Of a DNA stretch of 64,000 nucleotides, positions 51,342-60,980 are shown in pieces. A program made the translations under genes and the position numbers. This stretch comes from Nitrospira sp. (GTDB taxonomy: Bacteria > Nitrospirota > Nitrospiria > Nitrospirales > Nitrospiraceae). The DNA lies in the NCBI GenBank assembly GCA_030653545.1, contig JAURZE010000022.1:1-64000 (forward strand), written 5' to 3'. Below the pieces are notes generated by a model. The model saw only the letters and a program-made list of their open reading frames with translations. It ran no database searches and was not told where the DNA came from. Within the stretch, counting starts at the first letter, position 1, and every line of letters starts with the position of its first letter.

Positions 51342-51448
51342 TCGACGTGAATGGTGATGGACGCGCGATCGAGAGTTGATGTGAGCCGCCTGCTCCTCCG
51401 TCCGGTGTCCGTTCGTCACGCATCACGGTTCATGCGCCACGGTTTCTG

Positions 51449-54400
51449 ATGCTTCACGTCATTGCCGGCCGTTTTCATCCGTCGCTCGAATCCGCGCTGG
51501 TCGCTCAAGTGAGTCAGGCGAAGGCGACGGATCCGTTCGCTCCGCTCGCGATTTTCGTTCCCTCCGCGCCGCTCCTTGCCCGCGTGCGTCAGGTGCTGGC
51601 CGCTGAGCTGCAGGCCACGCTCAATATCCACTTCATGACCTTCCATCAGCTGGTGCTCCGTCTGGCGGATGAGCGGCGTAGTCGCCTTGCGCAATCTCCC
51701 TTGCATGTCGTCGACGATATCTTCTTCGAACAGTTGGTCCGGCAGATCGTGCAGGTCCGGCTTCTCAGTTTGACGCCGCTGCAACAGCTTGGGCAGTCCT
51801 CCGGCATGTGGGGCGCCCTGTGGTCGACCGTACGTGACTTGAAAGATGCCGGAGTCGATCCTGCCATCGCCTTGCGCGGCCTCGAAGAGGGCTGCTTCGA
51901 TCAGGAGGATCACGCCTGGCTGACGGCGCTGTTTTCATTGCACGCCGCCGTTCGCGACGTGGGAAAGACCTTGGGAGTCGGCACCCAGGACGACCTGGCC
52001 GAGTCGCTCATCCCGGAGGTTCCTCATTCACCGTTCCTGGCCTCCCTACAGCACGCATTCTATTATGGCTTCTACGATCTGACGCAGGTGCAGTTGTCCG
52101 TGTTTGAGGCTGTCAGCACTGCCGTTCCGACGACGCTGCTGTTTCCCGTTGAACAGGGACCGCGGTGGGGATTTGCCCGGCGCTTCTTCGATCGCTGTAT
52201 TCAGCCCCGTGCGACAACTTCCGACATGATCACGAAACTGACGGATCGGGATAAGCCCTGCTCCGATGAGCCGATGACGATTTTCGTGCAGAGCGTCATC
52301 GGGGCGGAAGAGGAACTGGCGGCGATTTGCCGGAAGATTCTGGATTTGGTCGAGACGAACGGGTATCGGTTTGACGACATTGGCGTGGTGGCTCGCACCT
52401 TGGATCCCTATCGGGCTCTCTTGGCGGGCATGTTTGATCGATATCGCATCCCGTTTGTCACGACCGCCGGTCGACCGCTGATGCAAGAACCTCTCTGCAA
52501 GGTCTTGTTGCAGGTACTGACATTGCCACTCAACGATTTCTATCGCACGACCATGCTGGATGTGGTGACCTCGCCGCTCTGTGCCTCGGATCTACTCGAC
52601 CGTAATGCCGCCGGCTACCGTCCTGAACAATGGAGGATGGCGGTGGCGGGCTTGCAGATCACTCGTGGAGTCGAAGAGTGGAAGCGATTGGAGTCGGCGT
52701 CCCAAGCGGCGCTGGAATTAGTGGAAGGTGAAGAGCAGGGGCGAGCGGTTGATGGGGTGGACATTGCCTCCGATGTGATCACGCTTCTGTGGCGCCTGGT
52801 GTCGGAGCTGGTGACTGATTGTTTGGCGCTCCCTCAACGGGGGACAATCGGGCAGTTGATCACGGCCTCTCGCCAACTGGCCCGCCGGCATCTGGTGGAC
52901 CCGGTCGGCGTCGGCGGGACCGAAGGAGATCCGCTCACGGCGCGGTTGGTGGCGACATGGAGCGCCATCGATGGAGTGTGGACCCGGCTGGAGGAATTAG
53001 ATCTTCTTGGGGAAGACATGTCCTGGGCGGACTTTGTGGAACTCCTGACCCATACATGTGAACGCACGTTGATTCCGTTGGATGCGACCGCTCATCGAGG
53101 GGTCACCGTTGTCGACGCGATGGCCGCTCGGGGGCTGAGTTTCAAAGCGATCTGTGTGTTGGGCCTGAACGAGAAGCTCTTTCCACGGTATATCCGCGAG
53201 GACGCCTTTCTGCGTGATCGGCATCGGCGGGTGCTCGACGCGACGCTCGGGTTCAAGATCGATGAGAAGCTCGGCGGGTATGAAGAGGAAACATTGCTGT
53301 TTGAACTGATCACGCAAGGGGCGAGCCGTCGCGTAGTGCTCTCCTATCAGCGGGCTGATGAGGCCGGTCGTGTCTTGGCGGTCTCTCCGTTTCTGAACGA
53401 ATTGCTCGAGCGGTCCGGCCTTGACGGACGATCGGCGGAAGCGGTGCCACGACGGCTGACCGATCGAGTCGCGCAACGTTCCACCATTCAACGATTGATT
53501 CCGCCGTCCGAACTCGCCCAATGGATGGCGCTGACCGGGCAGGACCCGACAGACCTTCTGAAGGCGGTCGGCCGGGAAGCCGAGGGCTTTCGGCATGCGG
53601 CCGGCGCCTTAGTCGGGATGGAGGACGACGCGCCCGCGCTGAATGGGTATGACGGCTTGACCGGCCCGCTTGACGCCTACTGGTCACGGCTGTCCGAACG
53701 CGGGTTGGCCCCGACGCCCCTGGAGCGGTATGCGCGCTGCCCCTTCCAGTATTTTGCCGCCGATGTGTTGCGGCTGGAGCCGGTGCGATGGACCCTCGCG
53801 CAGGAGCCGGATGCCGCCTTGTTGGGCACCCTCTGTCATGCGGCCTTGAAACGCTGTTACGAGCAGCTTCTGCCGACCGGATGGCCGGCCGAGCCGGTGA
53901 CCGATGACACGATGGAGTGGTGTATTCGCTCGGCGGTGGATCTGGCGGCGGAGGACTGTGAAGCGCGCCATCGTACCGGTCATTATTTGTTGTGGGAGTT
54001 GGCCAAGGAGCATGTCATCACGCTGATCACAGCCGCGGTCGATGGGGATACGGCCGCATATGCCGAGACGCCGTTTATGCCTGTCGCATTCGAACTGGAT
54101 GTCGAGGGCACGATTGCCGAGGTGCTGCCCGATCCGTCCGCGACGCTCAAGCTTCGAGGGCGCGTCGATCGGATCGACCGGCATCGGGATACCGGCGCCC
54201 TTCGTATCATCGACTATAAATTCAAGACCGGTGGATCGATGAAATCGGAGGATCGCAACTTGCTGCAATCCGCCATGAGGGGCTATCGCCTCCAGCCTCC
54301 GTTATATGCCCGCCTGCTCATGCCCGGTATGCCTCCGCCAAGTCAGGTGCAATTCATGTTTCTGGCGCCCCTCTGGGAATCGCCCATATCCCGTTCGACG

Positions 54401-54655
54401 TTCGATGTCGCGGCCCTGTCTGGGGAATCCGGTCGGCAGATCCAGCAGACGCTGCGTCTGCTCATCACCGGCCTCCAGGCCGGGCGGTTTTTCATTCTTC
54501 CCGACACCTATTGCGAGCAATGCGAGTTCCGCGTCATTTGCCGGCGCGAACACCAACCGTCGTGGTGGCGGTCGTATCGATCGGACGAGGTGAAAGCGCT
54601 CAAGAGTCTTCGTCTGCAACGTCTGTCGGAGGAGCCGCGTGGAACTGATTCCTGA
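51449..54655 (+). CDS. AddB-like nuclease subunit (PD-(D/E)XK, iron-sulphur)
   Basis: This 1068-residue protein is the B-type partner of an AddAB-like helicase-nuclease. The C-terminal nuclease has LRGRVDRIDRHRDTGALRII and DYKFKTG, giving the D and K of PD-(D/E)XK. The four Cys of an iron-sulphur cluster lie in YARCPFQYFA and CEQCEFRVIC. The N-terminus (LHVIAGRFHPSLESALV) aligns by position with AddB's Walker A, but the GxxxGKT/S signature is absent. The helicase-like part may thus be inactive, as inferred for some RexB/AddB proteins. It overlaps the AddA-like gene by 17 bases. Confidence 0.82.
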   Translation: MLHVIAGRFHPSLESALVAQVSQAKATDPFAPLAIFVPSAPLLARVRQVLAAELQATLNIHFMTFHQLVLRLADERRSRLAQSPLHVVDDIFFEQLVRQIVQVRLLSLTPLQQLGQSSGMWGALWSTVRDLKDAGVDPAIALRGLEEGCFDQEDHAWLTALFSLHAAVRDVGKTLGVGTQDDLAESLIPEVPHSPFLASLQHAFYYGFYDLTQVQLSVFEAVSTAVPTTLLFPVEQGPRWGFARRFFDRCIQPRATTSDMITKLTDRDKPCSDEPMTIFVQSVIGAEEELAAICRKILDLVETNGYRFDDIGVVARTLDPYRALLAGMFDRYRIPFVTTAGRPLMQEPLCKVLLQVLTLPLNDFYRTTMLDVVTSPLCASDLLDRNAAGYRPEQWRMAVAGLQITRGVEEWKRLESASQAALELVEGEEQGRAVDGVDIASDVITLLWRLVSELVTDCLALPQRGTIGQLITASRQLARRHLVDPVGVGGTEGDPLTARLVATWSAIDGVWTRLEELDLLGEDMSWADFVELLTHTCERTLIPLDATAHRGVTVVDAMAARGLSFKAICVLGLNEKLFPRYIREDAFLRDRHRRVLDATLGFKIDEKLGGYEEETLLFELITQGASRRVVLSYQRADEAGRVLAVSPFLNELLERSGLDGRSAEAVPRRLTDRVAQRSTIQRLIPPSELAQWMALTGQDPTDLLKAVGREAEGFRHAAGALVGMEDDAPALNGYDGLTGPLDAYWSRLSERGLAPTPLERYARCPFQYFAADVLRLEPVRWTLAQEPDAALLGTLCHAALKRCYEQLLPTGWPAEPVTDDTMEWCIRSAVDLAAEDCEARHRTGHYLLWELAKEHVITLITAAVDGDTAAYAETPFMPVAFELDVEGTIAEVLPDPSATLKLRGRVDRIDRHRDTGALRIIDYKFKTGGSMKSEDRNLLQSAMRGYRLQPPLYARLLMPGMPPPSQVQFMFLAPLWESPISRSTFDVAALSGESGRQIQQTLRLLITGLQAGRFFILPDTYCEQCEFRVICRREHQPSWWRSYRSDEVKALKSLRLQRLSEEPRGTDS

Positions 54656-57600
54656 TCGCCAGGCCCGGATTCTGGCGGAGACGACATTTGACCGGAATGT
54701 CGTCGTCGTAGCCGGTGCCGGAACCGGCAAGACGACATTACTGGTGAATCGATTGGTGCATCTCCTGATCAAGGAGCCCCGCCCGGTGACCGTCACTCAG
54801 ATCGTGGCGCTCACCTTTACGAACAAGGCGGCCACGGAGATGAAGGTTCGGCTGCGTGAACGGTTGATGGTCTTGGCCCATCCGGAATCTGAAGCAGCAC
54901 GAGCGGTTGATGGCGGGGCAGTGTCGATGGCCGACTTGCGCGCACGCTATGGTCTCTCCACCGACGATATCGCCGGCCGAGCCGCGGCGGCCCTCCACGA
55001 TCTTGAGAAGGGGCAGATCGGCACGTTGCATAGCTTTGCGGCTCATCTGTTGCGGCTCCACCCCCTAGAGGGTGGTGTGGATCCGACCTTTCAGGAAGAT
55101 GACGGCCTCCGGTTCGAAGAGCATTTTGCGGCGGCCTGGGAGATATGGATCGATCGGGAGCTGAGCCGGCTGGGCTCACATCATCAGCTGTGGCGGAAGG
55201 TGTTGGGGCTCGTCACGCTGGACGATGTGCGCTCCCTGGCTCGATCTCTCTGCAGCGAATTGGTCGATATGGATGTGGTCCGTGCTCAGGTCCATGAAGA
55301 AAAGCTGAGTCCTGCGCTCGTCGAGTGGGTGCGCCAAGCGTATCAACGCGGGCAAAGGCTTCTCGAGGCGCACGATCGGCCGAAGCGGCGGAAGATCGAG
55401 CAGATGTTGGCTGCCGCGGTGAACCTGATGAAGGCGATCCTGGATCAGGGCGCAGCTGGTATTCAGGCCCTCTCCACTGCCGATCTCGAATCGCTGGGAA
55501 AGGATCTGGGTAATCCCGTTGCAGGATGGGAAAAAGATGAATTTGATGAAGCCGAGTCGATCATCAATGCAGCCAAGCAATATCAATCGGTTAACAGTCA
55601 GTTCTTCAAGTATGCATTGACGCTTCTTGAGCCTCTGGTCTCTGAAATCCGTCTCTCGTTCAGGCTGAAAGGGTGGGTCTCATTCGATGGGCTGCTCGCC
55701 AGGGCGCGCACGTTGTTACGGGATCATCTGGCCATTCGCGAGCGTATTAAACAGGACTATCGTGCGGTGCTGGTGGATGAATTTCAAGACACCGATCCTG
55801 TTCAGTATGAACTCATGCTCGCGATTTCAGAATGTGTAGGGGCTCAGGCCTCGACATGGCAGGAGATGGTCTTAGAGCCGGGCAAGCTCTTTATCGTGGG
55901 AGATCCCAAGCAATCGATCTATGCCTTTCGGCGGGCCGATATCGAAGCGTTCGATCGCGTCGTTCAGAAAATTGAAGAGGACGGGGGAGTGATTCAAACG
56001 CTCACCACAAACTTTCGAAGCGATGCGGCGGTTCTCGGCCCGGTCAACGATGTGTTCGATCGACTGTTCGAACGGCGCGCCCTCGTCCAACCGGCCAATG
56101 TCAGGCTGGAAGTGCAACCACAACGACGCCCCTCAGCTTTCGAGGCCGGTGTGCGCGTGCACGTGACGCTCCCGGTTCCGGACGAGCGGGCGTTCGACGC
56201 CGCCGGTGCGACAAGGGCGGAAGGGGAGACGCTGGCGCGTTGGCTTGCCGAAGAGGTGCTGAGCCGTCCGCAGGTCAAGCCCGGGCATATCGCGCTGCTC
56301 TTCCGAAAGCTGACGCAGGCCGACACCTATGTGGATGCGTTGCGACGGTACGGCCTTCCCTATGTCATCGAAGGCGAAAAACATTTTTATCGACGTCAGG
56401 AAGTCATCGACCTGACGAATGTCCTGCGGGTGCTCGATCATCCCCATGACAATGTGGCGCTGGCCGGTGTGCTGCGCAGCCCGTTAGGCGGCTTGTCTGA
56501 CCGCGCCCTCTATGACCTTCGCCAGGTTAAGGGCTTTGACTATCTTCGAAGCGAGTCACTCTCGGCGTGGACGCATCCGGAGGCATCCGCTGTCCGTCTT
56601 CTGTATGGCCACCTGGCCTGGTTGCATCGACAGGTCGGAGCATTGCCGCTGGCTGAGGTGCTGGAGCTGATCTTCGACCGTCTTCCGATTTTGGAAATAG
56701 CCGCCGCTTCCGTGCATGGGGAACAGGCGGTGGCGAATCTTCTCAAGGTGAAACACACTGCCGCCGCCTTGTCTGACCGTCCGCATCTGACGTTGAGCGG
56801 TTTTGTGGATTTGATGGTCGCCAGGCTCGAGGAGCAGCCGGATGAGGCTGAGAGTCCACTATCTGAGGAATCGTCCAACGCTATCCAGGTCTTGACGATT
56901 CACAAAGCCAAGGGCCTGGAGTTTCCCATTGTCGTGTTGCCCGGCCTGCATCAGGGGAGCGGGAGGGAGCGAGGCTTGCCCGTCGTGACGTTTGACTGGT
57001 CGAGCGGATCCTATGGCCTGTCCCTTGGTCCGGTGCACAATTTCGGCGCCGTGTTGGTCCAAGAGAAGCAGAAGATTCGAGAGGAAGCCGAGCGGCGGCG
57101 GGTGCTCTATGTCGGTATGACCAGGGCCAAGGATATGTTAGTGCTCTCCGGAGGGATGACCGGTCGCGCCGCGGGGGAAACCGTCTTGGGGATGCTGCAA
57201 GCGATCGGCGAAGGTGTGGTGGGTGCCTCGGAAACAGAGGCGCTGACGATCGGGGCCTCTGTCATACCGCACCGGACCACGACTGCGCCGTCCCGGAAAC
57301 GTTCAAGTCGACCTGGCGCGGTGGGACCGGTTGCCGGAGCTTTGGACCCCGATGCCATCGCCGCATTATGGAGGGACCGGGAAGATCGCTGGAAGCACGC
57401 CTGCCAGACGCCCCGGCATCTCACTCCGAGCACGATCGGAAAAGGGGGACAGCCTGGTCCTTTCCGCCCCTCAACTGATGGAGCGGACCCTGAGGTCGGG
57501 CGGCTGGTCGGGATACTGGCCCACCATATCCTCGAACAGTGGGATTTTCACTTGCCTTCTGAGGGACTTCTTGGTCGAATCGAGCCCGTGATGCAGCAGA

Positions 57601-57980
57601 TCCTTACGACTGAACAAGCCGAGCTGATGCCGGCGGTGGCTGATTCATTGAGAGATGTCCTCGGTAACTTTGCGCGGTCTGACCTGTATCAGCGGCTGGC
57701 CCTGGCCACCATTCTGGGTCGCGAGGTGCCGTTTGCCATGTCTTGGGAAGAGGGCCAGATCGTCCATGGGATGATGGATGTCATCTACCGTCTTGACGAC
57801 CGAATCTGGATTGGGGACTATAAGACCGATCAGGTGACGGTGCAGAATGTGCCCGAGCGGGCGGAGCGGTATCGACCTCAGATGGCACTCTATAAGGCCG
57901 CGGCTCAGAAAAGTTTAGGGGTGTCAGCCGTATCCGCGCAGCTCATGTTTCTTCGCTGCGGCGTTGGCTACGAACTGTAA
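54639..57980 (+). CDS. AddA-like UvrD-family helicase-nuclease
   Basis: The 1113-residue SF1 helicase starts with GTG at 54639 and overlaps the AddB-like gene. Walker A is VVAGAGTGKTTLLV, motif Ia QIVALTFTNKAATEMK, Walker B VLVDEFQDTDPVQYE, motif III FIVGDPKQSIYAFRRAD, and motif VI RRRVLYVGMTRAKDML. The C-terminal nuclease domain has VHGMMDVIYRLDDRIWIGDY followed by KTDQ. It would process double-strand ends for RecA loading. Together with the AddB-like gene it forms a complete AddAB-type operon. Confidence 0.88.
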   Translation: MELIPDRQARILAETTFDRNVVVVAGAGTGKTTLLVNRLVHLLIKEPRPVTVTQIVALTFTNKAATEMKVRLRERLMVLAHPESEAARAVDGGAVSMADLRARYGLSTDDIAGRAAAALHDLEKGQIGTLHSFAAHLLRLHPLEGGVDPTFQEDDGLRFEEHFAAAWEIWIDRELSRLGSHHQLWRKVLGLVTLDDVRSLARSLCSELVDMDVVRAQVHEEKLSPALVEWVRQAYQRGQRLLEAHDRPKRRKIEQMLAAAVNLMKAILDQGAAGIQALSTADLESLGKDLGNPVAGWEKDEFDEAESIINAAKQYQSVNSQFFKYALTLLEPLVSEIRLSFRLKGWVSFDGLLARARTLLRDHLAIRERIKQDYRAVLVDEFQDTDPVQYELMLAISECVGAQASTWQEMVLEPGKLFIVGDPKQSIYAFRRADIEAFDRVVQKIEEDGGVIQTLTTNFRSDAAVLGPVNDVFDRLFERRALVQPANVRLEVQPQRRPSAFEAGVRVHVTLPVPDERAFDAAGATRAEGETLARWLAEEVLSRPQVKPGHIALLFRKLTQADTYVDALRRYGLPYVIEGEKHFYRRQEVIDLTNVLRVLDHPHDNVALAGVLRSPLGGLSDRALYDLRQVKGFDYLRSESLSAWTHPEASAVRLLYGHLAWLHRQVGALPLAEVLELIFDRLPILEIAAASVHGEQAVANLLKVKHTAAALSDRPHLTLSGFVDLMVARLEEQPDEAESPLSEESSNAIQVLTIHKAKGLEFPIVVLPGLHQGSGRERGLPVVTFDWSSGSYGLSLGPVHNFGAVLVQEKQKIREEAERRRVLYVGMTRAKDMLVLSGGMTGRAAGETVLGMLQAIGEGVVGASETEALTIGASVIPHRTTTAPSRKRSSRPGAVGPVAGALDPDAIAALWRDREDRWKHACQTPRHLTPSTIGKGGQPGPFRPSTDGADPEVGRLVGILAHHILEQWDFHLPSEGLLGRIEPVMQQILTTEQAELMPAVADSLRDVLGNFARSDLYQRLALATILGREVPFAMSWEEGQIVHGMMDVIYRLDDRIWIGDYKTDQVTVQNVPERAERYRPQMALYKAAAQKSLGVSAVSAQLMFLRCGVGYEL

Positions 57981-57993
57981 CAGGAGACGGACC

Positions 57994-58407
57994 ATGCGAT
58001 CCTATCTCATGCTGGTGTTGCTCTGTGGATTAACCGGCGGCTGTGCGAGCCCGGCGAAAGTGCCGACGACCATTCTGGCGAGTCCGGCCGGCACTTCGGC
58101 GCGGGCGGCGGCCGCCATGACTGAAGGAGATCGCCTGTTCCGGTCGGGCGACTGGGCCGGTGCAGCTCAGGCCTATCAAACCGCAGCCACTCTGCAACCG
58201 ACATTGGCTGAGGCACACTACAATTTGGCGGTGTCGTTGGATCGTATGGGGAGCAAGGCGGACGCGAAGAAACACTATCTGGAGGCCGCGAACCTGGCAC
58301 CGGGAAACAAAGTGATTTGGGATTCACCACCGCTTCGCGAGACGGGACTGAATCACAACTTGCGGAAAAAATCCTATCTGGATCCTACTCCTGGGCAACG
58401 ATTCTAG
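57994..58407 (+). CDS. TPR-containing lipoprotein
   Basis: ATG at 57994 follows AGGAGACGG. The 137-residue product has a lipobox (LTGGC) near residue 17. An Ala-rich segment is followed by a pair of tetratricopeptide repeats (GDRLFRSGDWAGAAQAYQTA; LAEAHYNLAVSLDRMGSKAD). Such small TPR lipoproteins often serve as scaffolds in envelope assembly. The partner is unknown. The gene lies downstream of the AddA-like gene and precedes a zincin gene. Confidence 0.7.
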   Translation: MRSYLMLVLLCGLTGGCASPAKVPTTILASPAGTSARAAAAMTEGDRLFRSGDWAGAAQAYQTAATLQPTLAEAHYNLAVSLDRMGSKADAKKHYLEAANLAPGNKVIWDSPPLRETGLNHNLRKKSYLDPTPGQRF

Positions 58408-58418
58408 CGAGGTGGGAT

Positions 58419-58790
58419 GTGTCTCAGCGAATCTCGGCGGAGTCCTTTGCCCATCTCGTGGAAAAGGCCATCGCGGACTTGCCTGACGATTATGCCCGGT
58501 TGCTCGATGCCGTGGCGGTCGTCGTGGAAGACGAGCCTCCTCCGAGCGTGCTGAAAGATTTGGAGATGGAGGACGGAGAGGAACTACTCGGTCTGTACCA
58601 TGGTCTCTCACTGCACGACGACTCATTTTTTCGCGCTGGAGGCCAGGCGCCGGCACAGATCTCACTCTATCGCGGACCGATTCTCCGGCAATGCGACACA
58701 GAGAGGGAGATGATTCAGGAAATCGGCGATACGCTCGTGCACGAACTGGGGCACCATGTCGGTCTGGATGACGACGAGATGCCCTATTGA
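58419..58790 (+). CDS. Metallopeptidase-like zincin of the PF06262 (DUF1025) type
   Basis: GTG at 58419 is chosen after GAGGTGGG. The 123-residue product has a C-terminal zincin motif, HELGHHVGLDDDE, with the HExxH core. The N-terminal part (FAHLVEKAIADLPDDYARLL) and GLYHG, plus QISLYRGPILRQCDTEREM, match small MTP-like zincins. The family's substrates are unknown. It overlaps the convergent lgt gene at its 3' end by seven bases. Confidence 0.78.
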   Translation: MSQRISAESFAHLVEKAIADLPDDYARLLDAVAVVVEDEPPPSVLKDLEMEDGEELLGLYHGLSLHDDSFFRAGGQAPAQISLYRGPILRQCDTEREMIQEIGDTLVHELGHHVGLDDDEMPY

Positions 58791-59611
58791 AGGTGCGGCA
58801 TTGAACGTGATCGTTCCAGTGACCGTTTGTGATATCCCCATATCAGCATGAACAGACCCAACATGACCATGGGAGCCGACAACAACTGGCCCATGGTGAT
58901 CGGTCCAAGGACAAAGCCGATATGCTGGTCGGGCTCGCGGACGAGCTCGACGATCATCCGGCTGACGCCGTAGCCGGCGATGAATGTCCAGCACAACGAC
59001 CCTGGTGGCGGTGACGTGCGCGCGAGCAACCAGAGGATCGTGAACAAGAGAATACCTTCCAGTCCTGCTTCATAGAGTTGTGAAGGGTGGCGACACACCG
59101 GTCCTCCCGATGGGAAGACCATGCACCACTCCACATCGGTCGCCCGTCCAAAGAGTTCTCCATTGATAAAGTTTCCGAGTCGGCCAAATCCCAGTCCAAT
59201 CGGGGTCACTGCGGCAGCCAGGTCCGCAATGGTGTAGACGGGTAAGCCCTGTCGTTTGCTGAACCAGATCAAGGCGACAATCGTCCCAATGAGGCCGCCA
59301 TGGAAGGACATCCCGCCTTCCCACACGGCGAAGACTTTCAACGGATTCTGGGCGTAGTAAGAAAAATTATAGAACAACGTGTACCCGATGCGCCCGCCGA
59401 TAAAAACCCCGAAGGCGGCGAACACGACCATGTCGTAGATCTGATCCGGCGTGAGGGGAATGTGCTGCGCGCGGACTCGGTGGCGAATCAAGAAATAGGC
59501 GGCGGTCAGCCCGATCAGATACATCAACCCATACCAGCGGAACTGGAGCGGACCGAGATCGAGGAAGACCGGATTGATATGCGGATAGGGGAGTGCGGCG
59601 AACGAACCCAT
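58784..59611 (-). CDS. lgt: Prolipoprotein diacylglyceryl transferase
   Basis: Lgt attaches diacylglycerol to the lipobox Cys. The 275-residue membrane protein starts at ATG 59611 after GGAGG. It has about seven helices and the Lgt signatures: GGMSFHGGLIG with the catalytic His and the motif GRLGNFINGELFGR. The HPSQLYEAGLEG pattern is typical as well. An in-frame 60-codon extension is discarded. Lgt acts before LspA and Lnt in lipoprotein maturation. LspA is not in the window. Confidence 0.93.
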   Translation of the reverse strand: MGSFAALPYPHINPVFLDLGPLQFRWYGLMYLIGLTAAYFLIRHRVRAQHIPLTPDQIYDMVVFAAFGVFIGGRIGYTLFYNFSYYAQNPLKVFAVWEGGMSFHGGLIGTIVALIWFSKRQGLPVYTIADLAAAVTPIGLGFGRLGNFINGELFGRATDVEWCMVFPSGGPVCRHPSQLYEAGLEGILLFTILWLLARTSPPPGSLCWTFIAGYGVSRMIVELVREPDQHIGFVLGPITMGQLLSAPMVMLGLFMLIWGYHKRSLERSRSMPHLQ

Positions 59612-59863
59612 GAGACCTCCAACGAATGACTGGTCGGGATCATAGGGAAGACCACCTTTCAAAGCAAGGCGCGCGTCACACGCAGGGCGACGATAGCCGG
59701 AAGGTGAATGCTGTGGCCGGTTTGTCGAGATTGGCCCAGGACTGTAAGATTTCTGTAACGGGTGTGTTGCCGACTGTAGAGAAAACGGCACCCTTCATGA
59801 GACGGTCCTAACGCTGGCAGGGGTGATCGAGGAAATCCCGGTGAAATTGCGCAGAATATGACC

Positions 59864-59879
59864 TGGCACGGTATCTGCT
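59864..59879 (+). promoter_or_regulatory. Sigma-54-type promoter before the YtxH gene
   Basis: TGGCACG-gtat-CTGCT matches the -24/-12 consensus TGGCACG-N4-TTGCW at 11 of 12 fixed positions, with correct spacing between the GG and GC doublets. It predicts a transcript start near 59890, about 60 bases before the ATG at 59949. Confidence 0.6.
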
Positions 59880-59948
59880 GTACTGACTAGACAAGAGGGC
59901 GAGAACAAGACCCTCCACAAACCTTCATCAATCACCAGGAGGCATGCG

Positions 59949-60209
59949 ATGTCAGAACAGGGAAAGCAGGCAGCCAAGGTCGCCGCGATGATCGCCGGTG
60001 GAGCTGTGATCGGAGCCGGATTAGGAATCCTGTTTGCGCCTAAAGCCGGAGCGGAAACACGCCGGGACATCGGACGCTATGCGAAGAAGGCCCAAGTGCA
60101 GGCCACCCGCTGGGGCCGCACCGTTCAATCGGGCGTGCAGGACGTAATGAATCGGAGCAAGCAGTTGGTGCAGCGTCGCGAGGCGCGGCCTGTGATTGAA
60201 GCAGCGTAA
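59949..60209 (+). CDS. YtxH-domain protein
   Basis: This 86-residue protein matches the YtxH pattern: a hydrophobic Gly-rich segment AAMIAGGAVIGAGLGILFAP followed by KAGAETRRDIGRYAKKAQ and a helical tail. YtxH proteins are often linked to general stress, and the glycine-rich region may insert in membranes. It has a sigma-54-type promoter and a strong hairpin downstream (60234-60282). Function is not established. Confidence 0.75.
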   Translation: MSEQGKQAAKVAAMIAGGAVIGAGLGILFAPKAGAETRRDIGRYAKKAQVQATRWGRTVQSGVQDVMNRSKQLVQRREARPVIEAA

Positions 60210-60233
60210 ACCTGTTAGGTGAAGCACGCAGTC

Positions 60234-60282
60234 GAAGCTACGGTTGAGCGAGAGGTCCGGACTCCCGCTCAACCTAGGCTTC
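60234..60282. terminator. Extended hairpin after the YtxH gene
   Basis: GGTTGAGCG (60242-60250) pairs with CGCTCAACC (60266-60274), then GAG/CTC inside, and GAAGC (60234-60238) with GCTTC (60278-60282) outside. The stem is about 17 bp in total. No T-run follows, so it may be a factor-dependent terminator or a transcript-stabilising structure. Confidence 0.45.
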
Positions 60283-60338
60283 AGCTTCTTCGTGGTTCAA
60301 TAGGTCACACACATTCCAGTGCGGGCCTGAGCAAGGTG

Positions 60339-60368
60339 TTGCGGCTCAGGCGCCTTTCCCGCTACACT
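60339..60368 (+). promoter_or_regulatory. tRNA-Leu promoter
   Basis: TTGCGG (60339-60344), an 18-base spacer and TACACT (60363-60368) lie 9 bases before the mature tRNA. Confidence 0.5.
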
Positions 60369-60377
60369 GCGCGGCAT

Positions 60378-60464
60378 GCGCGAGTGGCGGAATCGGCAGA
60401 CGCACAGGACTTAAAATCCTGGGTCAGCAATGGCGTGCGGGTTCAATTCCCGCCTCGCGCACCA
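60378..60464 (+). tRNA. tRNA-Leu (anticodon TAA)
   Basis: An 87-nt class II tRNA. The acceptor stem is GCGCGAG/CTCGCGC, the anticodon loop CTTAAAA has TAA, and a long variable arm follows. The T arm is GCGGG-TTCAATT-CCCGC, and CCA is encoded at 60462-60464. It reads UUA codons. Confidence 0.95.
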
Positions 60465-60529
60465 CGAGTGCTCATTGGTTGCGTATGTGCCACCTCTTAA
60501 GGCCCCATCCCCAAGCAAGCGTTGCTTCC

Positions 60530-60919
60530 ATGACGCGAGTCATCCGGTATGCACTTCTCTTCTTGCTCTGCCTTTGTCATAACGCTCCTTCCGTGAGCGC
60601 GCAAAGCAGTGCCTCCTCAGCGAATCCGCAGAATCCGTCCTCACTCAGCTTGCAAAATGGACTCGATCCTTCCGGTGGATCCGGCGGAGTTCCAGCTGCG
60701 CCTCTCTCCTCGCCATCCGTGGTGCAAGGGATTGGAACCATACCAAGTTCCACGAAACCAGGCTCATTGGGCTCTGCGGGGAGGGGATTACCCGGAATGC
60801 CGGGAGGCCCACCCATCAAAGGGGCGCTCGGTGCACAAGATCCTTCGTCAGCCTACATGCGTCCACCGACCATCGGAGCACTCCTGTGCGACCCATTGAT
60901 CGATGGTGTCTGCGACTAG
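60530..60919 (+). CDS. Secreted Ser/Gly/Pro-rich protein
   Basis: The 129-residue product has a signal peptide ending near PSVSAQSS. The mature part is low-complexity, rich in Ser, Gly and Pro (SGGSGGVPAAPLSSPS), ending with LLCDPLIDGVCD, which has two Cys. No domain is recognised. ATG at 60530 gives the clean signal peptide. Low complexity makes the assignment less certain. Confidence 0.5.
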   Translation: MTRVIRYALLFLLCLCHNAPSVSAQSSASSANPQNPSSLSLQNGLDPSGGSGGVPAAPLSSPSVVQGIGTIPSSTKPGSLGSAGRGLPGMPGGPPIKGALGAQDPSSAYMRPPTIGALLCDPLIDGVCD

Positions 60920-60980
60920 ACGGTTGTTGTAAGTTTAAAGGACGGGGATAGGCGCAAGACGGGAATCCGGTGCGGAGTCG

